Made by a program: the position numbers and the translations under genes
In this document: one piece after another, positions 17,892 to 25,669 of the stretch
Layout of the letters: every line of letters starts with the position of its first letter
Position numbering within the stretch: position 1 is the stretch's first letter
Source of the DNA: Sphingomonas alba
GTDB lineage: Bacteria; Pseudomonadota; Alphaproteobacteria; Sphingomonadales; Sphingomonadaceae
Direction of reading: 5' to 3'
NCBI RefSeq assembly: GCF_023516555.1
Contig: NZ_JAMGBD010000002.1
Coordinates: forward strand, 588,981 to 652,980
Length of the DNA stretch: 64,000 nucleotides
Notes under the pieces: model-generated
The model's input: only the letters and a program-made list of their open reading frames with translations
What the model was told of the DNA's origin: nothing
Database searches by the model: none

Positions 17892-18893
17892 TCACTTAAG
17901 CGACGAAAAGAAGTCCCACATGCCGTCATTGGCGCTGATCGCCCTGCTGGGGTCCTTGTTAGCGCGGCGGGATTGCGATCCTGGCCAGCTGTGACCGCCG
18001 GTGGTCGTGACACAGAGCTCGACGGGTGCCGGACCGGCGTGAACTTCGCAGGTTGCGCCAGCGGATTTGAGGACGGTCTTCGGCTGCGGCGACGCCTTGT
18101 CGATCGCCGTCCATTTGGCGATCGTCGCCGGGACGGACGTGAAATCGTTGACCGCGCCCATGTTGCGGAAGCTGGCCGGGCCGGCGCCGCCGTTGAAGAG
18201 GACGTGGTCGTCATCCCTTGCGTGGAAATGGATGACTGGGACGGGCCGCGACGGCGTGCAGGTTTTGGTGTTGTCGGTGCCAGCAACGGGGGCGATGGCG
18301 CGGATCAGCTCCGGCGCTTCACAGGCAAGGCGGTAAGCCATCATCGCGCCGTTCGACATGCCGGTGGCGAAGATGCGTTTCGGGTCGATGGCGACCTGGC
18401 CCCGAACCCGAGCAATGACGGCTTTCAGGAAGCCGACATCGTCGATATTCCGGTCACGCGCCTGGCCGCAGCATTGGCCGGCGTTCCATGTGCCGAGGAT
18501 ACCGCTCTGGAAGCGGCTGTAGCCCGAGGGGAAAACGGCGATAAAGCCGGCCGCGTCGGACTTTTCGACAATGCCGTAATTTTCGGCCTGGAAGTCCATA
18601 TCGCCGCCGCCGCCGTGGAGTGCGAGCAGAATGGGCGCGGGATGGCCCGCCGCTTTTGCGGGGACATGGACCAGATAGTCGCGGCGGATCCCGCCGGACT
18701 GGAAGTTGAAGCGGTAGGTGCCGGGGGCGGTGATCTTGGTCGCGTTGGGATCGCTGGGTCGGTCGCGCTTTTCCTTCGCGCGCTCCATCAGCGCCTTCAT
18801 CTGGCTCATCCGGTCCTGCGCGGGCGCGGTCGAGGCCAGCCCGGCGGTGATCGCGAGCAGCAATGTGCTGCCGATCAGGAAACGAGACGCCAC
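17892..18893 (-). CDS. Secreted PHB-depolymerase/LpqC-type esterase
   Basis: 333 residues from a GTG at 18893, chosen because AAGGGGA lies 5-7 nt upstream and the product then starts with a Sec signal peptide (ASRFLIGSTLLLAITAGLAS). It is an alpha/beta hydrolase of the esterase_phb type: oxyanion-region LALHGGGGD, nucleophile box GMSNGAMMA, acid in HARDDDHVLF and His in TTGGHSWPG. The paired cysteines in AGQCCGQARD and ATCEVHAGPAPVELC probably form disulfides. The substrate may be poly-hydroxyalkanoate oligomers or feruloyl/acetyl esters; this is not decided by the sequence. Confidence 0.82.
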   Translation of the reverse strand: MASRFLIGSTLLLAITAGLASTAPAQDRMSQMKALMERAKEKRDRPSDPNATKITAPGTYRFNFQSGGIRRDYLVHVPAKAAGHPAPILLALHGGGGDMDFQAENYGIVEKSDAAGFIAVFPSGYSRFQSGILGTWNAGQCCGQARDRNIDDVGFLKAVIARVRGQVAIDPKRIFATGMSNGAMMAYRLACEAPELIRAIAPVAGTDNTKTCTPSRPVPVIHFHARDDDHVLFNGGAGPASFRNMGAVNDFTSVPATIAKWTAIDKASPQPKTVLKSAGATCEVHAGPAPVELCVTTTGGHSWPGSQSRRANKDPSRAISANDGMWDFFSSLK

Positions 18894-19056
18894 AAAATTC
18901 CCCTTTGGTGACTTGTGCGGCGCAGATTTCATTCCGGCGCGTGAACGGAATCTGAGGCACGCGTTTCTGCGCCGTTCATCAAGTCGCGAGGGGTGCGTGC
19001 CGTCACTTGCGCTCACTTTCGCAATGCTGCGCATTGCTGGCCCTCGCTTCGTGACG

Positions 19057-21561
19057 TCAGTCCTCACTTCGTGAGGCTGGCCGGCGTTCGGCAGCTCTAC
19101 GCGCTGCTCCGGCGGCGCTCCGCACCGGCGTCGCTGCGCTCGGTGCCTCCGGCTCCATCGCCGCCGCCGCCAGCGCTTCCGCCTCGTAAAGCAAAGCCTC
19201 GTCAGCGGTCCCGGCCGGCGCCGCCTCGCGGCCGACGATCACCATCAGCGGTACGGCCATGGGCGTGATCCGGTCGAGTTCGACATGGACCATGGTCGCC
19301 GCCGCCCGGTCGACCAGCCGGACAAGGCGGCCAAGCTCGGTCATGCGGGTGCGGGCATCGTCCCAGGCGGCGCGGAGCAGCAAATGGTCGGGTTCGTATT
19401 TGCGCAGCACATCGTAGATGAGGTCGGTGGAGAAGCTGACCTGGCGCCCGGTCTTGCGCTTGCCGGGATGCTGGCGTTCCACGAGGCCACCGATCACCGC
19501 GACCTCGCGAAAGGCGTTTTTCAAGAGGAAGCTGCGCTCGACCCATTCGGTGAATTCGCGCTCGAGAATGTCGGGCGAAAAGAGGGATTGCGGGTCGGTA
19601 ATGGGTTCGAGGCCATAACAGGCGATGCCGTAATCGTTGGCGACAAAGCCCAGCGGCTTGAGGCCCGCCTTTTCCATCCGCTTGGTCAGCAGCATGCCGA
19701 GCGATTGGTGCGCGTTCCAGCCTTCGAAGCTGTAGGCGACCATGTAATGGCGGCCCTCGTGCGGGAAGGTCTCGACCAGCAGCTGGTTGGGCTCGGGCAG
19801 CAGCGAGCGCTCGGACTGGACCTCCAGCCATTCGCTGACGTCGCCGGGGAAGCGGTGCCAGTCGTTGCGGTCCGCGAGCATGCCGCGAACGCGGTTGGCA
19901 AGGTGGGTCGACATGCTCATGCGCTGGCCGCCGTAGGTGACCGGCCGCGCCGTGCGCTTCGACGCCTGCACGATGATGTCGGTGTCCTTCATCGACAGGA
20001 CTTCAAGGCTGAGGCCGGCGAAGAAGAATGTGTCGCCGGGGGTGAGCGTCGAGCCGAAGCCTTCTTCGACCGTGCCGAGCTTGCGGCCGCCCTTGAAACG
20101 GACGTCGAGCAAAGGCTGTTCGACGATGACGCCGGCATTCATGCGGTGCTGCTGGGCGATGGGCGGGCGCGAGAGGCGCCAGCGGCCGGGGGCTTCCTCC
20201 AGGATACGGCGAAAGCGGTCGTAGGCCTTCAGCGCATAGCCACCGGTGGCGACGAAATTGAGGATTTCCTGGAAGCGGTCGGCGGTGAGCCCCGCATAGG
20301 GTGCGGCCGACTGGATTTCGGCGAGGAGTGCGGCTTCTTCGAAGGGCCCGGCGCAGGCGATGGCGAGGACGTGTTGGGCGAGCACGTCGAGCGTCCCGGG
20401 GCGGAAGATGTCGGGATCGAGCTCGCCGTCGCCGATGGCGTCCAATGCTGCGCGGGCCTCGAGATATTCGAAGCGGTTGCCGGGCACGATCATGCCTTTG
20501 CTGGGCTCGTCGAGGCGGTGGTTGGCGCGGCCGATGCGCTGCAGCAGGCGCGAGCTGCCCTTGGGGGCGCCCATCTGGATGACGAGGTCGATGTCGCCCC
20601 AGTCGATGCCGAGGTCGAGGCTGGCGGTAGCGACCAAAGCGCGGATTTTGCCGTCCGCCATCGCCGCCTCGATCTTGCGGCGGGCTTCGACGGCGAGGCT
20701 GCCGTGGTGGATCCCGATGGGCAGCGACTGGTCGTTGACGGACCAGAGCTTCTGGAAGGTGAGCTCGGCCAGCCCGCGCGTATTGCAGAAGACGAGCGTC
20801 GTCTTGTGCCGTTCGATCAGCCGCATGATGTCGGCGACCGCGTGATAGCCGGAGTGGCCGGCCCAGGGGATGCGGTTTTCCGGGATCAGGATCGAGAGGT
20901 CCGGGTCGGCGCCGGGCTCTCCGAGGACGAGGTCGACGAGGTCCTCATCACCGTGCGGGGCGAGCCAGCCGCGATAGGCGTCGGGGTCGGCGACGGTGGC
21001 GGAAAGGCCGACGCGGCGGAGGCCGGGCGCGAGGGTCTGGAGGCGAGCGAGCGACAGGGAGAGCAGGTCGCCGCGCTTGTCGCGGGCGAAGGCGTGGATC
21101 TCGTCGACGATGATGTTCTTGAGGCCCGCGAACATCAGCTCGCTGTCGGGATAGGAGAGCAGCAGGCTGAGCGATTCAGGGGTGGTCAGCAGGATTTGCG
21201 GCGGGCGGATGCGCTGGCGGGCCTTGCGGTCGGAGGGTGTGTCGCCGGTGCGGGTCTCGACGCGGATGGGCAGGCCCATCTCCTCGATCGGCGAGAGGAG
21301 GTTGCGCTGGACGTCCACCGCCAGCGCCTTCAGCGGCGAGACGTAGAGGGTGTGGAGGTCCTCGGCGGGGTTTTCGGCGAGGTCGCAGATGGTCGGGAGG
21401 AAACCCGCGAGGGTCTTGCCGGCACCGGTGGCCGCGACGAGGAGCGCGCTCCGCCCTGCCCTCGCCGCGGCCAGCATGTCGAGCTGGTGCCGGCGCGGCC
21501 GCCAGTCGCGCTCCACGAACCAGCGCTCGACCACCTCCGGTAATGGGAACCCTTCGGCCAT
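19057..21561 (-). CDS. Ligase-associated DNA damage response DEXH-box helicase (Lhr-like)
   Basis: 834-residue superfamily 2 helicase. Motifs: HQLDML Q-like region, Walker A VAATGAGKT (residues 42-50), DEIH box in IIVDEIHAFA, SATVAD motif III, and QRIGRANHRLDEPSKG motif VI, followed by the Lhr-core C-terminal domain. This short Lhr form is normally encoded with an ATP-dependent ligase, PdeM and the exonuclease, and is tied to DNA repair. The extreme C-terminus (about the last 35 residues) is alanine/arginine-rich and overlaps a short repeat also seen at 25.64 kb. Its start is 20 bp from the divergent exonuclease start. Confidence 0.9.
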   Translation of the reverse strand: MAEGFPLPEVVERWFVERDWRPRRHQLDMLAAARAGRSALLVAATGAGKTLAGFLPTICDLAENPAEDLHTLYVSPLKALAVDVQRNLLSPIEEMGLPIRVETRTGDTPSDRKARQRIRPPQILLTTPESLSLLLSYPDSELMFAGLKNIIVDEIHAFARDKRGDLLSLSLARLQTLAPGLRRVGLSATVADPDAYRGWLAPHGDEDLVDLVLGEPGADPDLSILIPENRIPWAGHSGYHAVADIMRLIERHKTTLVFCNTRGLAELTFQKLWSVNDQSLPIGIHHGSLAVEARRKIEAAMADGKIRALVATASLDLGIDWGDIDLVIQMGAPKGSSRLLQRIGRANHRLDEPSKGMIVPGNRFEYLEARAALDAIGDGELDPDIFRPGTLDVLAQHVLAIACAGPFEEAALLAEIQSAAPYAGLTADRFQEILNFVATGGYALKAYDRFRRILEEAPGRWRLSRPPIAQQHRMNAGVIVEQPLLDVRFKGGRKLGTVEEGFGSTLTPGDTFFFAGLSLEVLSMKDTDIIVQASKRTARPVTYGGQRMSMSTHLANRVRGMLADRNDWHRFPGDVSEWLEVQSERSLLPEPNQLLVETFPHEGRHYMVAYSFEGWNAHQSLGMLLTKRMEKAGLKPLGFVANDYGIACYGLEPITDPQSLFSPDILEREFTEWVERSFLLKNAFREVAVIGGLVERQHPGKRKTGRQVSFSTDLIYDVLRKYEPDHLLLRAAWDDARTRMTELGRLVRLVDRAAATMVHVELDRITPMAVPLMVIVGREAAPAGTADEALLYEAEALAAAAMEPEAPSAATPVRSAAGAARRAAERRPASRSED

Positions 21562-21581
21562 TGTGCCGCTATAACGACCCG

Positions 21582-22580
21582 ATGGGCCGCTTGGGCAAAT
21601 GGATCGAGCCGCACCCCGACGGCATCTACGTGAAGCCGGCGGATGCGTGGATAGATCCGTCGCAGCCGAAGGCGACGGCGCTGGTCACGCACGGCCACGG
21701 CGACCACGCGCGCGGAGGCCATGATGAAGTGTTCGCGACGGCGGAAACGCTGGCGATCATGGGCGTGCGCTATGGCGACCAGAACGGCGTTCCGGTCGGT
21801 TATGGCGAGGCGGTCCGGGTCGGCGATGTCGATGTCGGCTTCGTCCCCGCCGGCCATGTGCTGGGGTCGGCGCAGATCGTCCTCGACTATGCCGGGGAGC
21901 GCGTCGTGGTGTCGGGCGACTACAAGCGACGCCCCGACCCGACCTGCGCGCCGTTCGTCGTCACGCCGTGCGACATCTTCATCACCGAGGCGACGTTCGG
22001 CCTCCCGGTGTTCAAGCATCCCGACACGGGCAGCGAGGTCGACCGGCTACTCCATCGCCTTGCCGCAGAGCCGGAACGCTGCGTGCTGGTCGGCGCCTAT
22101 GCGCTCGGCAAGGCGCAGAGGCTGATCATGGAGCTACGCGGGCGCGGCCATGAGGAGCCGATCTACATCCACGGCGCGCTCGAGCGGCTGTGCGCTTTAT
22201 ATGAGGAACTGGGAGTGCCGCTCGGCGAATTGAGACTGGCAACGGGTGTGCCCAAGGAAGAGCTCAAGGGCCGCATCGTCCTCTGCCCGCCAGGCGCACT
22301 CAACGACCGGTGGTCGCGGCGGCTGCCCGACCCGATCACCGCCATGGCGTCGGGCTGGATGCGCATTCGCCAGCGGGCGCGCCAGCGCAATGTCGAGCTG
22401 CCCCTAGTCGTCTCCGACCATGCCGACTGGGACGAGCTGACCCAGACCATCCGCGAGGTCGCGCCCCGCGAGGTCTGGATCACTCATGGACGCGAGGAGG
22501 CGCTGAAACACTGGTGCATGATCCATCAGATCAAGGCGCGCGAGCTGAACCTCGTCGGCTACGAAGACGAGGACGATTAG
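21582..22580 (+). CDS. Ligase-associated DNA damage response exonuclease
   Basis: 332-residue metallo-beta-lactamase/beta-CASP-type nuclease related to SNM1/Artemis, from the ATG at 21582. Dimetal motif THGHGDH is at residues 36-42. Then come GHVLGSAQIVLDY, the metal Asp in VVSGDYKRRPDPTC, TEATFGLPVF, VVSDHADW and ITHGREEA. It is a standard partner of the divergent Lhr-like helicase and PdeM. In most genomes the ligase gene follows or lies between; here the next gene is a small unrelated one on the other strand. The 115 in-frame codons upstream of this ATG are antisense to the helicase. Confidence 0.89.
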   Translation: MGRLGKWIEPHPDGIYVKPADAWIDPSQPKATALVTHGHGDHARGGHDEVFATAETLAIMGVRYGDQNGVPVGYGEAVRVGDVDVGFVPAGHVLGSAQIVLDYAGERVVVSGDYKRRPDPTCAPFVVTPCDIFITEATFGLPVFKHPDTGSEVDRLLHRLAAEPERCVLVGAYALGKAQRLIMELRGRGHEEPIYIHGALERLCALYEELGVPLGELRLATGVPKEELKGRIVLCPPGALNDRWSRRLPDPITAMASGWMRIRQRARQRNVELPLVVSDHADWDELTQTIREVAPREVWITHGREEALKHWCMIHQIKARELNLVGYEDEDD

Positions 22581-22786
22581 ACGCGATTATTTGCGATTTC
22601 CCATCGCCGACTCTCCCAGCCGGCCACCCGCGCGTCGAAGCCGGGTGCTCCCTCCAGGGCCTGAACGAGCTTGTCCAGATCGTCAGCAATTTCGCGAAAG
22701 GTGTTGGCGATTTCAGGGTCGGCGGTCGCTTGCGCTTCTTCTCGGCACCTTTGGGCCAGTTTCACCGGATCATGTTTCGTCAGCAT
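22577..22786 (-). CDS. Small helical hypothetical protein (69 aa)
   Basis: Starts at the ATG at 22786, which has a strong AGGGGAAC ribosome site. The product (MLTKHDPVKLAQRCREEAQ...) is predicted all-helical, with a motif ADPEIANTFREIADDLDKLVQALE. It looks like the short proteins of about 60-80 residues common in alphaproteobacteria that contain an RCRE.A...DPE pattern, function unknown. The stop overlaps the exonuclease stop by 4 bp, convergently. Confidence 0.62.
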   Translation of the reverse strand: MLTKHDPVKLAQRCREEAQATADPEIANTFREIADDLDKLVQALEGAPGFDARVAGWESRRWEIANNRV

Positions 22787-22841
22787 AGGCGTTCCCCTGT
22801 CGCAAAAACGCACCCCGACGCTACGCTACGACTGCCCGCAA

Positions 22842-23021
22842 TCACGGATCCGAGGTCAGCTCGTTCAACAAGTCGCAGGTTTCGCGCACTTCGCTTTGAA
22901 GCTCCCGCCGCTCTTCCTTGGTGAGCATGACGGAGCGCTCGTTCCAGGCGTGGATGATGACCTGCCTGAGCTGCCTCAAGTCGTTGATGATGCTCTCAGC
23001 CTCGCCGACCTTGCGCGGCAT
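22842..23021 (-). CDS. Small helical hypothetical protein (59 aa)
   Basis: ATG at 23021 with a GAGGGG ribosome site about 8 nt upstream. The 59-residue product begins MPRKVGEAESIINDLRQLRQ and ends TCDLLNELTSDP. It is charged and predicted to be almost entirely helical (a short coiled coil), with one Cys. I do not recognise it. It sits 55 bp upstream of the 69-aa gene on the same strand, so the two may be co-transcribed. Confidence 0.55.
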   Translation of the reverse strand: MPRKVGEAESIINDLRQLRQVIIHAWNERSVMLTKEERRELQSEVRETCDLLNELTSDP

Positions 23022-23158
23022 GGCGGGATCCCCTCCGCTACCGGCGTCATGCCTTCATAGGTAACCGAGGTTAGAGTGTCTATAACAAGTGATGGATTAG
23101 AATTAATCGACATTGGGGCCGCGGTCGGTTCCATGCGGCGAACAAAGGCTCGCATCAG

Positions 23159-23875
23159 TCATTCTGACAATAACGCCGGCTTTCTTGCGACATTCCAGTC
23201 CACGCGGCCGTGCACTCCAGCCAATTTGCGGGAGCTCGACGACTGCCAGATCGTCCAGCGACGTGCGCCGAAGCCAGGCTCCGATCGGAGGCTTCGAAGC
23301 CATAGCGGGCGGTGGAAGGTTGCGCTGACCCGATAGTGCCTGTCGAACTTGCGGGTGAGATACAGAACGGCAGGCTTGCCGTAGTGAGCCTCTACCATTC
23401 GAAGAAAATCGCCGAGCTCCTTGTGGAATTTCGCCCGAGAAGGACGGCGTCCGCAGTTACCGGGAAACTCAAGGTCAACGGCTGGCGGCAGTGCAGCCGC
23501 TTCAGTGGGTACGTGCCGCAAAAAATGGGCCGCCTGATCCTGCCCGCTCCGGCACAGCGTGAAGAAGTGGTAGGCGCCTCTTCGGATACCGGCCGCGTGG
23601 GCTGCACGCCAATTAAACGAGAATCGGTGGTCGATATGGTCGGCGCCCTCGGTTGCCTTGATATAGGCGAAGTCGACACCCTGCCGCGGCAGCTTCGTCC
23701 AGGCGATACGCCCCTGGTAGTGCGAGACATCGACACCTTGGTAGGGGTAGCGCCTTTCGGAAGGATGCCAACGGCCGGATCCGCGAGGCGCGGCAATGGT
23801 ACTGGCAATAGGCATCACCGCGACTGAGATCAGCACGATCCACTTGCTGAGGGGCCAACCCGCACGACGCATCAT
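23159..23875 (-). CDS. Membrane-anchored GH25 lysozyme-like protein
   Basis: 238 residues from the first of two adjacent ATGs (23875); an in-frame ATG at 23905 is also possible. A single hydrophobic segment (about residues 12-30) acts as signal or anchor. The glycoside hydrolase 25 barrel follows, with Asp49 in GVDVSHYQG, YIKATEG, GAYHFF, and the catalytic Asp134/Glu136 pair in AVDLEFPG. It ends TIWQ...VDWNVA as in the family. The predicted role is cleavage of the peptidoglycan glycan chain. There are no phage genes nearby, so it is probably a cellular wall enzyme or anti-competitor enzyme. Confidence 0.82.
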   Translation of the reverse strand: MMRRAGWPLSKWIVLISVAVMPIASTIAAPRGSGRWHPSERRYPYQGVDVSHYQGRIAWTKLPRQGVDFAYIKATEGADHIDHRFSFNWRAAHAAGIRRGAYHFFTLCRSGQDQAAHFLRHVPTEAAALPPAVDLEFPGNCGRRPSRAKFHKELGDFLRMVEAHYGKPAVLYLTRKFDRHYRVSATFHRPLWLRSLRSEPGFGARRWTIWQSSSSRKLAGVHGRVDWNVARKPALLSE

Positions 23876-23951
23876 TGTTTGCCCTGATTTTCGACGCAGA
23901 TACATTGAGTTACGAGAAGGCGCGGCTTTGCCACTATCGGCCGCCGGTAAT

Positions 23952-23994
23952 GGTTCCCCCCGAGAATGTGGCGCCGAGTTCTCGGGGGCGAACC
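23952..23994. terminator. Long inverted repeat upstream of the GH25 gene
   Basis: Arms 23952-23966 and 23979-23994 pair as GGTTC-CCCCGAGAA with TTCTCGGGG-GAACC around a 12-nt loop. It lies 28 bp after the stop of the 66-aa gene (minus strand) and 77 bp before the GH25 start. No T-run follows on either strand, so a terminator, an attenuator or an operator are all possible. Confidence 0.5.
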
Positions 23995-24021
23995 CTTCCA
24001 TCGCTCTTGACGCCGCTGCGA

Positions 24022-24222
24022 TCAGCAACTGGCTCGGGGCCAGTAGAGCTTGCGCCGATGTCGCAAGACGATTGTTCCCCTGGAGTTCCGAACCTCGGCC
24101 TGTTCAGCTCGACCTGCATCGACGGCAGCGATCGCCTGTTGCTTCACATCAACCAAGCGATCGTCAAACAGCTCGGTGCTGATCAAGTGATCATGGCGAA
24201 AAAGATTGATCCTGTAGGTCAT
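24022..24222 (-). CDS. Small hypothetical protein (66 aa), MTYRINLFR type
   Basis: ATG at 24222 with a strong GGGAGG ribosome site. The product MTYRINLFRHDHLISTELF... alternates beta-type and helical stretches: a DDRLVDVKQQAIAAVDAG helix, then AEVRNSRGTIVLRHRRK. This looks like the very common, uncharacterised small proteins of sphingomonads in which a short N-terminal strand (YRI.LFR) is followed by a helix and a final hairpin. Function unknown. A 9-bp inverted repeat lies in its presumed leader (24258-24289). Confidence 0.6.
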   Translation of the reverse strand: MTYRINLFRHDHLISTELFDDRLVDVKQQAIAAVDAGRAEQAEVRNSRGTIVLRHRRKLYWPRASC

Positions 24223-24257
24223 GACGGTGCGCCTCCCTTCCCTCCGCACCAGTGGCA

Positions 24258-24289
24258 CGCCTGCCGTGGGCAAAAGCCTCCGGCAGGCG
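24258..24289. repeat. 9-bp inverted repeat in the leader of the 66-aa gene
   Basis: CGCCTGCCG at 24258-24266 pairs with CGGCAGGCG at 24281-24289 across a 14-nt loop. It is 36 bp upstream of the ATG at 24222 and may be a leader hairpin or regulator site. Confidence 0.45.
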
Positions 24290-24375
24290 CACCCGCGTCT
24301 GCTCTGGGCACATGACGCCTTGTCAGATTCTGTCGATTGGCGAGTCGTCGGAACCCGGGGAAGCTTGTAAACTTT

Positions 24376-24392
24376 CTCAGGGGATTCCTGAG
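24376..24392. repeat. Short palindrome in the 24.2-24.5 kb intergenic gap
   Basis: CTCAGG-GGATT-CCTGAG forms a 6-bp inverted repeat in the 275-bp gap between the divergent 66-aa (minus) and 49-aa (plus) genes. It could be an operator. A GGAAC box lies about 20 bp upstream, but no matching CGTT follows at EcfG spacing. Confidence 0.35.
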
Positions 24393-24497
24393 GGTTAGCC
24401 GGATTTCGGGACATATCTGCGGATTCTGAAAGGAGACTGGAGCAACAATCCATGTTAGACTGCGGGCGCCGAGTCAGTGCGTTTGGGGGAAGTGCGT

Positions 24498-24647
24498 ATG
24501 AACGGTCTCGATTACCGCCGGGCCGTGGGTTCCAGGATATGGCACTGGAACTCGAATTGCCCGAAATGGCCAACAAAAGCCTTCGAGTGCAGCCGGGCCA
24601 AACCCGTGGCTGAGGGCGAATGCCAGGAGTGCGCTGCGCACAACTAA
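24498..24647 (+). CDS. Cysteine-containing small protein (49 aa)
   Basis: ATG at 24498 with GGGGGA 6-8 nt upstream. The product MNGLDYRRAVGSRIWHWNSN... has the pattern WHWNSNCPKWP, then a single Cys, then GECQECAAHN. This matches a widespread uncharacterised small-protein type with a WH.C.NC..WP start and a C.EC end, which looks like a metal-binding knuckle. Here the first cysteine position is Asn18, and Cys21, Cys31, Cys42 and Cys45 remain. Function unknown. Confidence 0.6.
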   Translation: MNGLDYRRAVGSRIWHWNSNCPKWPTKAFECSRAKPVAEGECQECAAHN

Positions 24648-24677
24648 TGCAGCGCAAGAATGGCGTGAGCCGTCGGA

Positions 24678-24857
24678 CTAGAGCCGGCGACTGCCAGTTT
24701 CGCCGACAAAGCGATCGATTGCCCAAACCTCCCATTTGACGGGATGTTTTCTCGCGTTCGCGATCTCGAGCGCACGATTGTCATTCGGCGCAAGGAGGTG
24801 TTCCGCCGTGTTGAATCTATGCGATTCGTCGAAATGGCAGAGCCGATAATAGGTCAT
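24678..24857 (-). CDS. Small hypothetical protein (59 aa), MTYYRLCH type
   Basis: ATG at 24857. The product MTYYRLCHFDESHRFNTAEH... continues with a helix containing LAPNDNRALEIANARKHP, then a KWEVWAIDRFVGETG strand pair. It has the layout of the abundant alphaproteobacterial small proteins that start YRLY.LD..GHI and end LWxG.R.V. Function unknown. It converges with the 49-aa gene across 30 bp. Confidence 0.6.
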   Translation of the reverse strand: MTYYRLCHFDESHRFNTAEHLLAPNDNRALEIANARKHPVKWEVWAIDRFVGETGSRRL

Positions 24858-24964
24858 GTCGAACCTCTTGCCCGCCCCCATCTGGACAGGATGGCTATCG
24901 CGCTAAGTCCTTTCAATCAGGACGATTTCCGAGGTCTCGTAATGACCAAAGAGGAAGCCAGACG

Positions 24965-25420
24965 TCAGAGCGTTTTGTCTCTCGCTGCGGATACGCCGGG
25001 GCGGGGCCGGCCAACCCGGACTGTGATCGTCTGCTTCTTCCAGTCGGTGATCCGCACCTGCTTGACGGTTGCGGCTGCATTGAACTCACCACCGAAGTGC
25101 GGACAACCGGCGGCAAGGCCGGCACTCCGGCTGCTGCTGAGCTTGAGGCGCAGGAGCGTCTTGCTTTCCCCGGTTTCCGTCAGGACCAGTTTCCGGTTGC
25201 GATCCGTCAGCCGATAATTGCCCGAGACGTGCACCGGCTTGCCCTGGCCGATCTGGGCCGCCGCGACGCCGTAGAACGGTGCCTTGCTGTTCCCGGATGA
25301 GGGACAGGTCGCCGGCCTCGGCACGGCCTGGGCCGCTCCCGAGCCGATGGCAGCCACTCCGCCGGCCATAAGGATTAACGCGGCAGCCTGCTTTTGCGCC
25401 CTGCTGAATTTCGCCAACAT
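24965..25420 (-). CDS. Secreted hypothetical protein (151 aa)
   Basis: Starts at the ATG at 25420, giving a signal peptide (MLAKFSRAQKQAAALILMAGG... to AAQA). The mature part begins VPRPATCPSSGNSKAPFYG and has a second Cys in AAGCPHFGGEF. It has several beta-rich segments (VHVSGNYRLTD, KLVLTETGES, ATVKQVRITDWKKQTITVRV). No known domain is recognised. It is likely a small periplasmic or secreted beta-protein with one disulfide. In-frame codons upstream to 25591 have no support. Confidence 0.6.
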   Translation of the reverse strand: MLAKFSRAQKQAAALILMAGGVAAIGSGAAQAVPRPATCPSSGNSKAPFYGVAAAQIGQGKPVHVSGNYRLTDRNRKLVLTETGESKTLLRLKLSSSRSAGLAAGCPHFGGEFNAAATVKQVRITDWKKQTITVRVGRPRPGVSAARDKTL

Positions 25421-25669
25421 GCTTGTTCTCCCCCAGCGTTGCGGGAGCGTGCAGATGCTGCCGCTTGGCGGTGGAGAAACATCCGGATTTGTCCGGAGCC
25501 GGGCAGTCCGCTGCGCGACCAAGGGTGCCATTAGTCCGCAAGAGCCGGCGCGGGAGTAAATCCCGCGCCGTCGGTCCTGTCTAGCCTTCACGGCTGATGC
25601 CGTTCGGCTCGCAGGCCGTCCGCTGCTCCGCGTCTCTCGCGCTGTTCCGGCGGCGCTAACGCGCCGGCG

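Noticed and set aside
19285..21543. A 752-codon plus-strand frame opposite the Lhr-like helicase
   Set aside because: A composition shadow: the helicase on the other strand has every expected motif, and the antisense product has none.
23159..23875. Prophage endolysin
   Set aside because: GH25 enzymes are common in phages, but no phage structural, integrase or holin gene is nearby and this protein has its own membrane segment or signal.
24352..24375. EcfG promoter upstream of the 49-aa gene
   Set aside because: GGAAC is present but no CGTT occurs at 16-17 nt, and the distance to the gene is over 100 bp.
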